Positions 16,454 to 25,667 are shown, counted from the first letter of the stretch. The stretch is DNA of 64,000 nucleotides from Nocardiopsis sp. CNT312 (GCF_000515115.1 NZ_AZXF01000014.1:22613-86612), one strand, 5' to 3'. Notes: generated from the letters alone by a model not told the origin. A program made the numbers and translations.

Positions 16454-16639
16454 TCACTCCCCCGGCGGGGCCGGGTCCCGTGCGTCGTCGGCGGTGTCCG
16501 CCGTGTCGGCGCCACCGCCGTCCCCGGTCAGCCGGAAGCGCTCGTAGAGTTCGCGTGCGTAGTCCTTGGCCTCCTGTGACGGCTCCCCGCCCAGTTCGTC
16601 TCGGACGAGGTCGTCGAGGCTCTTGTTCGGTTCTTCCAT
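16454..16639 (-). CDS. Small acidic hypothetical protein
   Basis: A 61-residue protein starting MEEPNKSLDDLVRDELGGEP and ending in a run of Ala/Asp/Thr. It is strongly acidic and helical at the N-terminus (EAKDYARELYERFRL), with no known domain. The ATG is preceded by AGGG at a slightly long spacing; a longer frame upstream lacks a better site. It converges on the HATPase gene and lies 150 bp beyond the end of the RND gene. No function can be assigned. Confidence 0.55.
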   Translation of the reverse strand: MEEPNKSLDDLVRDELGGEPSQEAKDYARELYERFRLTGDGGGADTADTADDARDPAPPGE

Positions 16640-16792
16640 GAAACGAACCCTGCCTTCCGTGCCCGGAGAGCACAAATCGACGCCCCGGGGAGCCGGTGAG
16701 ACATCCCGTGCCAGGACCTCGGGAACCACCGGCCGGGCCACGGCGGGGCGCCCCGCAACGCGCGCGGAGCGCCCCTTGCCGGTGTTCGCCCG

Positions 16793-19700
16793 TCAGCGGC
16801 CGACCGGCTCTCCCGAGTGCTCCTGCGACGGGGTCAAGGAGTCCCCGGCGGCGTCCCCGGCCGTCCGCTGGGCGGCCCGGCGCTCCCGGCGCGCCGCACG
16901 CTTGGCCGCGCGGCGCTCCTTGCCGTGCTCCACCATCTGGTAGAGCACCGGCACCAGGATCAGCGTCAGCAGGGTGGACGAGATCAGACCGCCGATCACC
17001 ACGATGGCGACCGGGCCGGAGATGAAGGCGCCTCCGCCGGCCAGCCCCGTCGCCAGCGGCACAAGGGCGGCGACGGTGCCCGCCGCCGTCATGAGGATCG
17101 GCCGCAGGCGGTGGCGTGCGCCCTCGACGATCGCCTCGCCGAGCGGCATGCCGTTGACCCGGTTCTGGTTGATCAGGTCCATCAGGACGATGGCGTTGGT
17201 GATCACGATGCCGATCAGCATGAGCATGCCGATGATGGCGGCCGCGCCGAGCGGGGTTCCGGTCAGCGCGAGCAGGGCCAGCGAACCGGTCGCCGCGAAG
17301 GGCACCGACACCAGCAGCAGGAGCGGCTGGATCAGGCTCTTGAACGTCGCCACCATGATCAGGTAGCAGATGACGACGGCGGCCAGCAGAGCCAGCCCGA
17401 GCTGGGCGAATCCCTCGGTCTGGTCCTGGCTGACCCCGCCCAGAGAGGCCTCGGACCCGGCGGGCAGGTCCAGGTCCTCCAGTGCCAGGGCGATCGCGGT
17501 GCTCACCGCTCCGAGGTCGGAGGCGGTGGGGCTGGCGGACACGGTCACACTGGAGACGCCGTCGACCCGGTTGAGCTCGGGCGGCTGCACGACCTCCTCC
17601 ACGTCGGCGACCGTGTCCAGCTCCACTTCCTGGCCGGTCGGGGTGGTCAGCGGCAGCTCACGCAGTTCGGCGAGTGTCTCGGGCGCGTCTCCGGGGAGGA
17701 TGACCACACTGCGGCGCACATCGTCGATCGTGGCGTTGCCGACGCCCCGGCCGTTGAAGGCCGAGGCGACCATCTGGCCGACCATGGCCTCGCTCAGCCC
17801 CCGCTCGGCGGCCTCCTCGGCGTCGACGCGGACCTCCAGGGACGCCTGGGACGGGGCCACGCCGTTGACGACGTCGTCGGCGCCCTCGACGTCCAGCAGC
17901 GCCTCCTCGACCAGGTTCGCGGCCTCCACGAGCGCGTCGTGGTCGTCAGCGGTCACCCGGACCTCGATACCCGCTCCCAGACCGCCCGAGGCGTCGAGCC
18001 GGGGCTCGTTCTCGGTGTCCAGGTCGGCGAGGGCGTCCCGCAGTACGTCGCGGTTGCTCAGCTGGTCGGTGTCGGGGTCGGCGGTGACGGTGTAGCTGAT
18101 CTGGTCGTTGCCCGGCATCAGCGGGTTGCCGCCGACGCTCGTCTGGTAGCTGTCCACCCAGTCCAGGTCGGCGAGCACGGCCTCGACCTTGACGGCCTCG
18201 GCGTCGGCCACGTCGAGCGAGGTGCCCGGCTCCAGCTCCTGGACGACGGTGTAGGTGTTCTGCTCCGCCTGGCCGAGCCAGTCGGTCTCCATGGTGAAGT
18301 ACAGGGCACCCGTGCCGACGGCGATGGCGGCGCTGGCCGCCAGGACGGTCGCGGTGGCGCTCTTGCGCTTGACGGTGATCCACCGGATGACCGGAACGTA
18401 GACCCGCTGGAGCGGTGAGCGCAGCTCCCGCTCGCTCTCGGCGCGCTCGATCTCCTCCTGGGAGGTGTCGCCGACGTCCTTGGGCCGCATGAACCAGTAG
18501 CACAAGACCGGGGTGAGCGTGAGAGCGACGATGAGCGAGGCGCCCAGGGCGATCGAGCTGGTCACGGCGAAGGGCACGAAGATCTCGCCGACCATCCCGC
18601 CGACGAGGGCCACCGGCAGGAACACGGCGATGGTGGCCAGCGAGGAGGAGGCCACGGCGGTGGCGACCTCGCGGACGCCGTCCTTGACCGCCGCCATGCG
18701 CTCCTTGCCGTAGCCCATGTGGCGGCGGATGTTCTCCAGGACCACGATCGAGTCGTCGACCACGCGGCCGATGGAGATGGTGATGGCCGCCAGGGTCAGC
18801 ATGTTGAGGGTGAACCCGAAGATCTGCATCCCCAGGAAGCAGGCCAGGACGGACACCGGGATGGACACGGCGATGACCAGGGTGGACCGCAGCGACATCA
18901 GGAAGACCAGGATGACCAGGACCGCGGCGACCAGACCGTAGACGCCGGACTGGAACATGTCCTCGATCGACTCGTTGATGAAGGGCGCCTGGTCGAAGAC
19001 CGTGGTCAGCTCGGTGTCCTCGCCGAGCAGGTCGGCCCGGTCGTCCAGGACCGACATGACCCCCTCGGAGATGTCGACGGTGTTGCCGTCGGGGGTGGGC
19101 AGCACCATGAGCATGATGCTCGGCTGGCCGTTGACCCGGGAGATGTCGGCGGCCTCCTGGGCGACCAGTTCCACGTCGGCCACCTCGGAGAGCTGGACCG
19201 GGGAGGGCGCGGGGCCGCCCGCGGCCGTCGCGGCGGAGACCGCGGCCTGGGAGGGCTGGATCCACACGTCCTCGACCTGTTCGAGGCTGGTGTGCTGCTG
19301 GCCGGTGGTGACGCTGAGTTGGCGGCCCTCCTCCACGAGGGAGCCGCCGCGCATGAGCAGGCCGCTGGACTGGAGGGCCTGGGCGACGTCCTCCGAGGAC
19401 AGGCCGGCCGCGGCCAGTTCGTCCTCGTCGAGGGAGATCTCGACCCGCTCCTCCTCGACGCCGATGAGCACGGCCGAGCGCACGCCCTCGACCGCCTCGA
19501 CCTCGGGGATGAGCACGCTCTCGACGGTGTCGGCCGTCTCCTGGTCGTTGCCGTCGGTGCTCACCGCCAGGACCAGGGACGGCAGCAGGTTGGTGCCCAC
19601 GGAGGAGACGGTGGTCTCCACTCCGTCGGGCAGGAAGGAGGACATCTCCTCGACGGCGACCTGGGTCTCGCGGACCAGTGCGGTCTGGTCCTGGCCGTAG

Positions 19701-19990
19701 TCGAACTGCGCCATGATCTGGGCGGTGCCGGTGCTGCTGGTGGAGGTGACGGAGGTGACGCCCTCGACGCCCTGGACGACCTGCTCCAGGGGTTCGGCGA
19801 CCTGCCCCTCCACGACGCGCGGTGAGGCGCCCTCGTAGGTCGCCTGGACGGTGACCACGGGGAGGCTGAACTGCGGGAAGAGTTCGCGCTTGGCTCCGAC
19901 GGCGGCGAGGGCCCCGAAGAGCAGCACCGCGAGGATGATGAGGAGGACGAGCGCACGGTTGCCGAGGGAGATGTTCGACAGGCGGTTCAC
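16793..19990 (-). CDS. RND-family (HAE1/AcrB-like) efflux permease
   Basis: A 1065-residue inner-membrane transporter. It begins with a short tail and TM1 (NRALVLLIILAVLLFGALAA), then a large extracytoplasmic loop (about residues 45-320). A cluster of membrane helices follows, including GRVVDDSIVVLENI, where the paired Asp residues of the proton relay are present. A second large loop (about 570-830) and a second helix cluster complete the duplicated architecture. No MFP adaptor gene accompanies it, which is normal for Gram-positive relatives. The start is the GTG at 19990 after a G-rich site; the frame extends 22 codons upstream. The C-terminal tail is Arg/Ala-rich. The substrate is unknown. 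Confidence 0.9.
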   Translation of the reverse strand: MNRLSNISLGNRALVLLIILAVLLFGALAAVGAKRELFPQFSLPVVTVQATYEGASPRVVEGQVAEPLEQVVQGVEGVTSVTSTSSTGTAQIMAQFDYGQDQTALVRETQVAVEEMSSFLPDGVETTVSSVGTNLLPSLVLAVSTDGNDQETADTVESVLIPEVEAVEGVRSAVLIGVEEERVEISLDEDELAAAGLSSEDVAQALQSSGLLMRGGSLVEEGRQLSVTTGQQHTSLEQVEDVWIQPSQAAVSAATAAGGPAPSPVQLSEVADVELVAQEAADISRVNGQPSIMLMVLPTPDGNTVDISEGVMSVLDDRADLLGEDTELTTVFDQAPFINESIEDMFQSGVYGLVAAVLVILVFLMSLRSTLVIAVSIPVSVLACFLGMQIFGFTLNMLTLAAITISIGRVVDDSIVVLENIRRHMGYGKERMAAVKDGVREVATAVASSSLATIAVFLPVALVGGMVGEIFVPFAVTSSIALGASLIVALTLTPVLCYWFMRPKDVGDTSQEEIERAESERELRSPLQRVYVPVIRWITVKRKSATATVLAASAAIAVGTGALYFTMETDWLGQAEQNTYTVVQELEPGTSLDVADAEAVKVEAVLADLDWVDSYQTSVGGNPLMPGNDQISYTVTADPDTDQLSNRDVLRDALADLDTENEPRLDASGGLGAGIEVRVTADDHDALVEAANLVEEALLDVEGADDVVNGVAPSQASLEVRVDAEEAAERGLSEAMVGQMVASAFNGRGVGNATIDDVRRSVVILPGDAPETLAELRELPLTTPTGQEVELDTVADVEEVVQPPELNRVDGVSSVTVSASPTASDLGAVSTAIALALEDLDLPAGSEASLGGVSQDQTEGFAQLGLALLAAVVICYLIMVATFKSLIQPLLLLVSVPFAATGSLALLALTGTPLGAAAIIGMLMLIGIVITNAIVLMDLINQNRVNGMPLGEAIVEGARHRLRPILMTAAGTVAALVPLATGLAGGGAFISGPVAIVVIGGLISSTLLTLILVPVLYQMVEHGKERRAAKRAARRERRAAQRTAGDAAGDSLTPSQEHSGEPVGR

Positions 19991-20492
19991 GCGTGCCCCC
20001 CATCCGCCGTCGGTGCGGAGGGCACGCGAAGGTGCGTGTCCGCGCCGGGGATCCATAGGGCCGATCTGGACATAAGGGGTTCTCGCTCCTTGTTCACTGC
20101 CGGGTGGAGGTCTGCGGCCTCCGGGACGCGCGATGCGCGGCGCACCGGCCCTCGGGGGCGTGCGGTGGCGGGAGCGTCACGGGGCTGCGGTGACAGCCCT
20201 CCGCCGACTCGCTGGTCCCCACTCGCGGGTAAGCCGGAACCGTGCGGGCGCTGTTGTCAGCGTACGTCGCGTTATATCGGAAGCCGTGCCCCTGTGGCCC
20301 GCTTCAGGGGACTTTCAGGGAGAGGTCAACCTTCTGTCAGGGTCGTCCCCGACCAAAGTCGCACGCCCGGGGCGACGACGGAACGCCCCGCCCTGACGTG
20401 GTGTTCCCCACGATCCGCGAAGCCGGAGCGCGGGCACGCCCCCCCCAGGGAGCGGCCACGTGTGAGACTCCTCACGGAGGCGGCGGCAGGGC
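19991..20492. other. Intergenic region upstream of the RND gene
   Basis: About 500 bp. No gene with a ribosome-binding site or recognisable product was found. The AT-richer patch at about 20270-20340 could carry a promoter for the RND gene. Confidence 0.4.
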
Positions 20493-20828
20493 TCAGGCGA
20501 GGGTGCCGCGCCGCCCCTCGGAGGGCGCGTGCGGCTGTGCCGTACCCCACACCACGCGCAGGAGGTCCTCCAGCGCGTGGGCGAGGGAGGCGTCGACGAG
20601 TTCGTAACTGACCCGCCGTCCGCGCGCGTGGGTACGGACCAGTCCGCAGTCCCGCAGGCAGGCCAGGTGGTTGGAGACGTTCTGCCGGGTGAGTCCGAGC
20701 TGGCCGGCGAGGGCGGCGGGGTAGTTCGGGCCCTCCAGGAGGGCGAGCAGGAGGCGGGAGCGGGTGGGGTCGGACAGGGCGCGCCCGAGGCGCTGGATGG
20801 CGGTGAGGCGCTGCTCGGAGGTCAACAT
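20493..20828 (-). CDS. ArsR/SmtB-family metal-responsive repressor
   Basis: A 111-residue winged-helix protein. It shows the family pattern: RLGRALSDPTRSRLLLALLEG (alpha1-2), YPAALAGQLGLTRQNVSNHLACLRDCGLV (the DNA-recognition helix, with the CLRDCG dyad in the position of the CxC metal ligands of CadC/CmtR-type sensors) and GRRVSYELVD (the wing). The ATG start at 20826-20828 lies 88 bp from the divergent CDF exporter. Predicted action: repression of both genes until Zn(II), Cd(II) or Pb(II) binds. The metal is inferred from the Cys positions and the neighbour. Confidence 0.9.
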   Translation of the reverse strand: MLTSEQRLTAIQRLGRALSDPTRSRLLLALLEGPNYPAALAGQLGLTRQNVSNHLACLRDCGLVRTHARGRRVSYELVDASLAHALEDLLRVVWGTAQPHAPSEGRRGTLA

Positions 20829-20849
20829 GGGAATTATTGTACAGAGTTT

Positions 20850-20881
20850 GCTGTATAGACAGCACCGACTGTATAAACAGT
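20850..20881. promoter_or_regulatory. Double ArsR-type operator
   Basis: Two imperfect palindromes lie 18 bp apart centre to centre: GCTGTATAGACAGC (20850-20863) and ACTGTATAAACAGT (20868-20881). Both have CTGT-N4/5-ACAG symmetry and TATA-like cores that could also be -10 elements. They lie between the divergent repressor and exporter starts, and a partial third site (TTGTACAG) lies at about 20838-20845. Confidence 0.75.
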
Positions 20882-20916
20882 GGAGGCTGAACCACCCCGG
20901 ACGAGGGAGGCGGGCG

Positions 20917-21834
20917 ATGGGCACCGGACACGGCCACACGCACGGCGCGGCCACCGCGGGGGCCGCGCACCGAAAGCACCTGGCCATCGCCCTGGGGCTG
21001 ATGCTCACCGTCGCCGCCGTCCAGGTGGCGGGCGCCGCGTTCAGCTCAAGCCTCGCCCTGCTCGCCGACGCCGGACACACCGCCACCGACTCCTTCGGCG
21101 TGGGACTCGCCCTGGCCGCCGTGTGGATCGCCGCCCGGCCCGCCACCGGCCAGCGCACGTTCGGGTTCCAGCGGGCGGAGATCCTGGCCGCCGCCGTCAA
21201 CGCGCTCGCGCTCTTCGTCCTGTGCGGGTTCATCGTGCTCGAAGCGGTCGAACGGCTGCGCTCCCCCGCCGAGGTGTCCGGCGCCGGCGTGGTGGCCGTC
21301 GCCGCCGTCGGCCTGGTCGCCAACGCCATCGCGCTGCTGGTCCTGCGCGCGGGCGCCCAGGAGAGCCTCAACGTCAAGGGCGCCTACACGGAGGTGCTGG
21401 GCGACGCGCTCGCCTCCGTCGGCGTCATCGCGGGCGGCGCCGTGCTGTGGCTGACCGGCTGGTCGCGCATCGACAGCCTCCTCTCCCTGGCCATCGCCGC
21501 GATCATCGTCCCCCGTGCCTGGTCCCTGCTGCGCGAGACCGTGCACATCCTGCTGGAGGCCGCCCCGCGCGGAATGGACCCGGGCGAGGTCCGCGAGCAC
21601 CTCCTGCGCCACCGGGCCGTGATCGACGTCCACGACCTGCACGCCTGGACCATCACCTCCGGTCTGCCCGTACTCTCCGCGCACGTCGTGGTGGAGCCCG
21701 AGCGCCTGCACGACACCGGACCGATGCTGGACGAACTCCACGGGTGCCTGGCCCGGCACTTCGGCGTGGAGCACTGCACCCTGCAACTGGAACCCCCCGG
21801 CCACGCCGGCCACGAGGGCACCGACCACGTTTGA
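20917..21834 (+). CDS. CDF-family metal cation exporter (CzcD/ZitB-like)
   Basis: A 305-residue cation diffusion facilitator that exchanges Zn2+, Cd2+ or Co2+ for protons across the cell membrane. It has a short His-rich N-terminus (GHGHTH). Six transmembrane helices carry the binding sites in TM2 (LLADAGHTATDSFGVG) and TM5 (NVKGAYTEVLGDALASVGV; the usual HxxxD first His is replaced by Tyr). The C-terminal domain has HDLHAWTITSGLPVLSAHV. GAGGGAGG precedes the ATG. It is divergent from the ArsR repressor and shares the operator region with it. Confidence 0.92.
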   Translation: MGTGHGHTHGAATAGAAHRKHLAIALGLMLTVAAVQVAGAAFSSSLALLADAGHTATDSFGVGLALAAVWIAARPATGQRTFGFQRAEILAAAVNALALFVLCGFIVLEAVERLRSPAEVSGAGVVAVAAVGLVANAIALLVLRAGAQESLNVKGAYTEVLGDALASVGVIAGGAVLWLTGWSRIDSLLSLAIAAIIVPRAWSLLRETVHILLEAAPRGMDPGEVREHLLRHRAVIDVHDLHAWTITSGLPVLSAHVVVEPERLHDTGPMLDELHGCLARHFGVEHCTLQLEPPGHAGHEGTDHV

Positions 21835-21946
21835 GGTCCGGTCCGGCGTGCGGTGGAACGGGCAATGACGTACACGGTCCGCGGCGGATGGCAGAATCGT
21901 TCGGGTCCGAAGACAGCCTCACCCGGAACTCGGTGGAACGTCGATC

Positions 21947-23407
21947 ATGCAGTCGCTCACCGCGAGGGCGCGGGCCCGCGCCGCGCGGACGGCCGACAGG
22001 GTGCGGCGCTCCGCGGCCCGCCGCCTGGGCCTCGTCCCCTTCCTCCGGCGCTGGGCGCCGCGCAGATCCATGCACAGGCGCAACGCGTGGGAGAAACCCG
22101 CGCGCGCCTTCCTCCTCATGTTCCTCGTCACCGACCTGCTCGGCGCCGCACTGCTGATGACGCCCGCGGCCTCGACGGGGGACGAGGGGCTGACCGCGGT
22201 CCAGGCGCTGTTCACCGCGACGACCTCGCTCGCCGTCTGCGGGCTGAGCGTCGTCTCGATCGGCGGCGACCTGACGGTGTTCGGCCAACTGGTGGTGGCC
22301 GCCCTGATCCAGGTCGGCGGCATCGGCATCATGACCCTGGCCTCCCTGCTCGGCTCAGCCCTGGTACACCGGTTCAGCCTGCGCATGCAGCTCAACGTCC
22401 AGGCGGAGAACCGCGCCCCGGCCGTGGGCGAGGTCACCGGGATCGTGAGCCGGGTGGCGATCACCTGTCTGGTGATCGAGGGCGCGGTGTTCGCCGTCAT
22501 CACCCCGGCCATGTGGCTGGGCCACGGCATGGGCCTCGGCGAGGCGCTGTACTCGGGGTTCTTCCACTCGGTGTCGGCGTTCAACAACGCGGGCCTGTCG
22601 CTGTACGACGACAGCCTGACGCGCTTCTCCGGGGACCCGGTCATCCTCGGCACCGTCGCGGCGGCGGTCGTGCTCGGCGGCATCGGCTTCCCCGTCCTCA
22701 TCGAGATGCGCCGGGCCTGGCGCACCCCCCGCCTGTGGAGCCTGCACGCCCATCTCACCGTCGTCCCAAGTGCCGCGCTCTTCGCGGTGACCATCGTGCT
22801 GGTCACCGCGATGGAGTGGCACAACCCCGACACCCTGGGCGGACTGCACTGGTGGGCCAAGCTCACCGACGGGGCCTTCCACGGGGTGATGCCGCGCAGC
22901 GGGGGGTTCAACGTGGCCGACACCGGGGCGATGAACGACTCCACCCTGCTGCTCACGATCATGATGATGTTCGTGGGCAACGGCAGCGCCGGGACGGCCG
23001 GGGGCATCAAGGTGGCCACCCTGGCCGTGCTCTTCCTCGTCCTGTGGTCGGAGGTGCGGGCCCATGACCGGGTGCACGTCGCCGGCCGCCGCCTGCCGCC
23101 GGACGTCGTCCGCCAGGCCGTCAGCCTGACCTTCCTGTCGATGACCACGGTCGCGGTCACGACCGTCTTCCTGCTGTACACCACCCCCTTCACCTTCATG
23201 CAGACCCTGTTCGAGGTGGTCTCGGCGGTCGGCGTGGTGGGGCTCTCCACGGGTATCACCCCGGAACTGGACCCCTGGGCGCAGGTGCTGATGGTCGTGC
23301 TGATGATCGCCGGACGCATCGGCCCCGTCACGTTCGTCACGGCGATCGCCTTCCGTGAGCGCCGACGCCGCTACGACCTCGCTGAGGCCCGGCCCATGAT
23401 CGGCTGA
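21947..23407 (+). CDS. trkH: Trk/Ktr-type potassium uptake channel subunit
   Basis: A 486-residue membrane protein of the TrkH/KtrB family. After an Arg-rich N-terminus (about 55 residues), four M1-P-M2 repeats can be followed. The selectivity-filter turns are TTSLAVCGLS, SAFNNAGLS, PRSGGFNVAD and SAVGVVGLSTG, each with the expected central Gly. It forms the K+ channel and needs a cytoplasmic RCK ring, supplied by the next gene 37 bp downstream. The ATG lacks a strong site. It is not preceded by a recognisable riboswitch. Confidence 0.9.
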   Translation: MQSLTARARARAARTADRVRRSAARRLGLVPFLRRWAPRRSMHRRNAWEKPARAFLLMFLVTDLLGAALLMTPAASTGDEGLTAVQALFTATTSLAVCGLSVVSIGGDLTVFGQLVVAALIQVGGIGIMTLASLLGSALVHRFSLRMQLNVQAENRAPAVGEVTGIVSRVAITCLVIEGAVFAVITPAMWLGHGMGLGEALYSGFFHSVSAFNNAGLSLYDDSLTRFSGDPVILGTVAAAVVLGGIGFPVLIEMRRAWRTPRLWSLHAHLTVVPSAALFAVTIVLVTAMEWHNPDTLGGLHWWAKLTDGAFHGVMPRSGGFNVADTGAMNDSTLLLTIMMMFVGNGSAGTAGGIKVATLAVLFLVLWSEVRAHDRVHVAGRRLPPDVVRQAVSLTFLSMTTVAVTTVFLLYTTPFTFMQTLFEVVSAVGVVGLSTGITPELDPWAQVLMVVLMIAGRIGPVTFVTAIAFRERRRRYDLAEARPMIG

Positions 23408-23444
23408 GGTCCACCGCACTCCCGTCCACGAAGGAAGATCCCCG

Positions 23445-24116
23445 TTGCCGCACGCCAAGAAGGAATCCGACAAGCGCATCCTCATCATCGGGCTGGGCCG
23501 GTTCGGCAGCTCGATGGCCCTGGAGCTGATCAGCCACGGCTGGGAGGTGCTGGGGATGGACTCCAGCCCCCGGCTGGTCCAGATGTTCGCCGACGCCCTG
23601 ACGCACACCGTGATCGCGGACGCCACCGACGACGAGGCGCTCAGACAGATCGGCGCCGCGCAGTTCACGCACGCCGTGGTCGCCATCGGTTCGCACCTGG
23701 AGGAGAGCATCCTTGCCACGTCGCAACTGGTCGACCTGGGGGTGCCCGACATCTGGGCCAAGGCGATCAGCCGCCGCCACGGGCGCATCCTCGAACAGGT
23801 GGGGGCCCACCACGTGGTCCTGCCCGAGCACGACATGGGTGAGCGCGTCGCCCACCTGGTGTCAGGGCGCATGCTCGACTACGTGGAGCTGGAGGAGGGG
23901 TTCTCCCTGGGCAAGACCAAGGCCCCCAGGGAGCTCATCGGCATCCCGCTGGCCGAGACCAGGGTGCGCCAGAAGTACGGGATCACGGTCGTCTCGGTCA
24001 AGCACCGCGGCAAGGCGTTCACGTACGCGAGCCAGGAGACCGTCCTCAGCAAGGGCGACGTGATCGTGGTGGCGGGACGCACCGAGGACGTGGAGCGCTT
24101 CGCCGAGTCGCACTGA
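23445..24116 (+). CDS. trkA: TrkA/KtrA-type RCK regulatory subunit
   Basis: A 223-residue cytoplasmic protein. The RCK_N domain (about 10-130) has the Rossmann motif IIGLGRFGSSMALEL and the acidic end of beta2 (LGMDSSP), so it should bind NAD(H) or adenine nucleotides. RCK_C (about 140-220) ends in LSKGDVIVVAGRTEDVERF. The start is a TTG following AAGGAAG. Together with the upstream channel gene it forms a two-gene potassium uptake operon. Confidence 0.92.
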   Translation: MPHAKKESDKRILIIGLGRFGSSMALELISHGWEVLGMDSSPRLVQMFADALTHTVIADATDDEALRQIGAAQFTHAVVAIGSHLEESILATSQLVDLGVPDIWAKAISRRHGRILEQVGAHHVVLPEHDMGERVAHLVSGRMLDYVELEEGFSLGKTKAPRELIGIPLAETRVRQKYGITVVSVKHRGKAFTYASQETVLSKGDVIVVAGRTEDVERFAESH

Positions 24117-24168
24117 GCACGGCGGCGCCGGGACGCGCCAAGTGACAACCCTCTCTTTACCGACAAAT

Positions 24169-24183
24169 TGACAATCATTTTCA
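24169..24183 (+). promoter_or_regulatory. Zur box
   Basis: TGACAATCATTTTCA (reverse complement TGAAAATGATTGTCA) matches the actinobacterial Zur consensus TGAAAATGATTTTCA at 14 of 15 positions. It sits in an AT-rich patch 21 bp before the start of the zinc-binding lipoprotein, where bound Zur would block transcription in zinc-replete cells. Confidence 0.85.
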
Positions 24184-24203
24184 TTTTCACGCATGATGGA
24201 CCC

Positions 24204-25337
24204 ATGCGAACAGGGACTACCGTGCGGGCCGCAGCCGTCGGCGCCGCGACACTCATGTTGATCACGGCCTGCGGGGACGGCGGCGGAGCGGACGGCGGCA
24301 CGCCGGACGCCGAGCTGAGCCTGGTCACCGGGGTCTACCCGCTGGAATGGCTGGCGGGACAGGTGGGCGGCGACCGGGTCTCGGTCACCCAGCTCACCGA
24401 GCCCGGCGCCGAGCCCCACGACCTCGAACTGACCGGCCGCCAGTTGGGCGAGGTCACCGACGCCGACCTGGCCTTCTACGTCTCGGGCCTCCAGCCGGCC
24501 GTGGACGAGGCCGTCGAGCAGCAGGCCCCGGACACGGCGCTGGACGTGGCCGACGTCATCGAACTCCACCCGGTGGCCGAGGGGGGCGGGCACGACCACT
24601 CCGACGACGAGCACGCCGAGGAGAGCCACGACCACTCGGAAGAGGGGCACGACCACGCCGAGGACGACCACTCCGACGACGAGGGCCACTCGGAGGAGGA
24701 GCACTCGGAGGAGGAGCACGGGCACTCCGACGACGAGCACGCCGAGGAGAGCCACTCCGACGAAACCCACGAGGAAGACCACGCAGAGGAGGGGGGCGAC
24801 GGCCACGACCACGGCGAGTTCGACCCGCACTTCTGGCTGGACGTGGACCTGATGGCGGAGACCGCCCGCGCCCTCGCCGACCGGATGGCCGAGATCGACC
24901 CGGAGGGCGCCGCGACCTACACCGACAACGCCGAGGCCGTGGCGGCCGAGCTGGCGGCGATCGGCCAGGAGTACGACGAGGGGCTGGCCTCCTGCACGCA
25001 CAGCGAGGTCGCGGTCGGGCACACCGCGTTCTCCTACCTCACCGAGGCCTACGGCCTGGAACAGATCGGTGTCAGCGGGATCGACCCCGACACCGACCCC
25101 TCCCCCTCGCAGATCGCGGCGATCGCCGACACCGTCGAGGAGCTGGGCATCGGGACGGTGTTCACCGAGCCGCTGATGCCGCCCGAGACCGCTGAGACCA
25201 TCGCAGCCGAGAGCGGGGCCGAGGTCGCCGTACTCGACCCGCTGGAGGGTGTGACCGAGGATTCCCCCGGCGACGACTACCCCTCGATCATGCGGGGCAA
25301 CCTGGAGGCGCTGACCGCCGCCCTGGAGTGCTCCTGA
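24204..25337 (+). CDS. Zinc ABC transporter substrate-binding lipoprotein (ZnuA/AztC-type)
   Basis: A 377-residue cluster A-I binding protein. It has a lipoprotein signal with lipobox LITAC (Cys20). Metal ligands can be placed at His in EPHDLELT, in FDPHFWLDV and in VGHTAFSYLTE, with Asp/Glu late in the second lobe (near TEPLMPPE). Between the first two ligands is a long His/Asp/Glu-rich loop (about residues 128-205), typical of zinc-specific members but unusually long. The ATG at 24204 is directly downstream of the Zur box. No ABC ATPase or permease gene follows, so it must work with components encoded elsewhere or as a zinc scavenger. Confidence 0.9.
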   Translation: MRTGTTVRAAAVGAATLMLITACGDGGGADGGTPDAELSLVTGVYPLEWLAGQVGGDRVSVTQLTEPGAEPHDLELTGRQLGEVTDADLAFYVSGLQPAVDEAVEQQAPDTALDVADVIELHPVAEGGGHDHSDDEHAEESHDHSEEGHDHAEDDHSDDEGHSEEEHSEEEHGHSDDEHAEESHSDETHEEDHAEEGGDGHDHGEFDPHFWLDVDLMAETARALADRMAEIDPEGAATYTDNAEAVAAELAAIGQEYDEGLASCTHSEVAVGHTAFSYLTEAYGLEQIGVSGIDPDTDPSPSQIAAIADTVEELGIGTVFTEPLMPPETAETIAAESGAEVAVLDPLEGVTEDSPGDDYPSIMRGNLEALTAALECS

Positions 25338-25353
25338 CCCATACATCCCACGA

Positions 25354-25397
25354 GGCCCCTTGCCACCGCGCGTCCTGCGCGGCGGCAGGGGGCCTTT
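25354..25397 (+). terminator. Strong intrinsic terminator
   Basis: GGCCCCTTGCCACCGCGC (25354-25371) pairs with GCGCGGCGGCAGGGGGCC (25377-25394) with one or two imperfections and a 5-nt loop, followed by TTT. It lies just 17 bp after the zinc lipoprotein stop. Confidence 0.8.
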
Positions 25398-25584
25398 CCC
25401 GTGCCCGGCACTCCGGGGACGGGATCCCCAAAAGCGGAATTTCCGCAGCCAAAAGCCTTCTTGTCGGATGATTTCCCACCGCTCGGAAAACGAGTCGACC
25501 CCGCCAAGGTCACGCGGTGCTTACAAGGCTCCGAAGCTCAGGACAAGTGTCCTTGGTCACGCTATTCTTATGCATGCGACAGTG

Positions 25585-25626
25585 CCGATGCACTGCCAAA
25601 TGCACATGCATTTGACAGTGCATCGG
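25585..25626. promoter_or_regulatory. 42-bp near-perfect palindrome upstream of DUF397
   Basis: Arms of 20 bp (25585-25604 and 25607-25626), with one mismatch, flank a 2-bp centre. The inner half-site is AAATGCA/TGCATTT and the outer part GATGCACTG/CAGTGCATC. A third half-site (ATGCATGCGACAGTG) begins just upstream at about 25570. The palindrome ends 42 bp before the DUF397 start and is probably an operator. Confidence 0.7.
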
Positions 25627-25667
25627 TGCCTCGCTCCCCCGTACGACACAAAGGAGCGCAGTTCACC

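Noticed and set aside
24590..24830. Repetitive DNA that looked like a tandem repeat or CRISPR-like array
   Set aside because: It encodes the His/Asp/Glu-rich loop of the zinc lipoprotein; units are short, in frame and without spacers.
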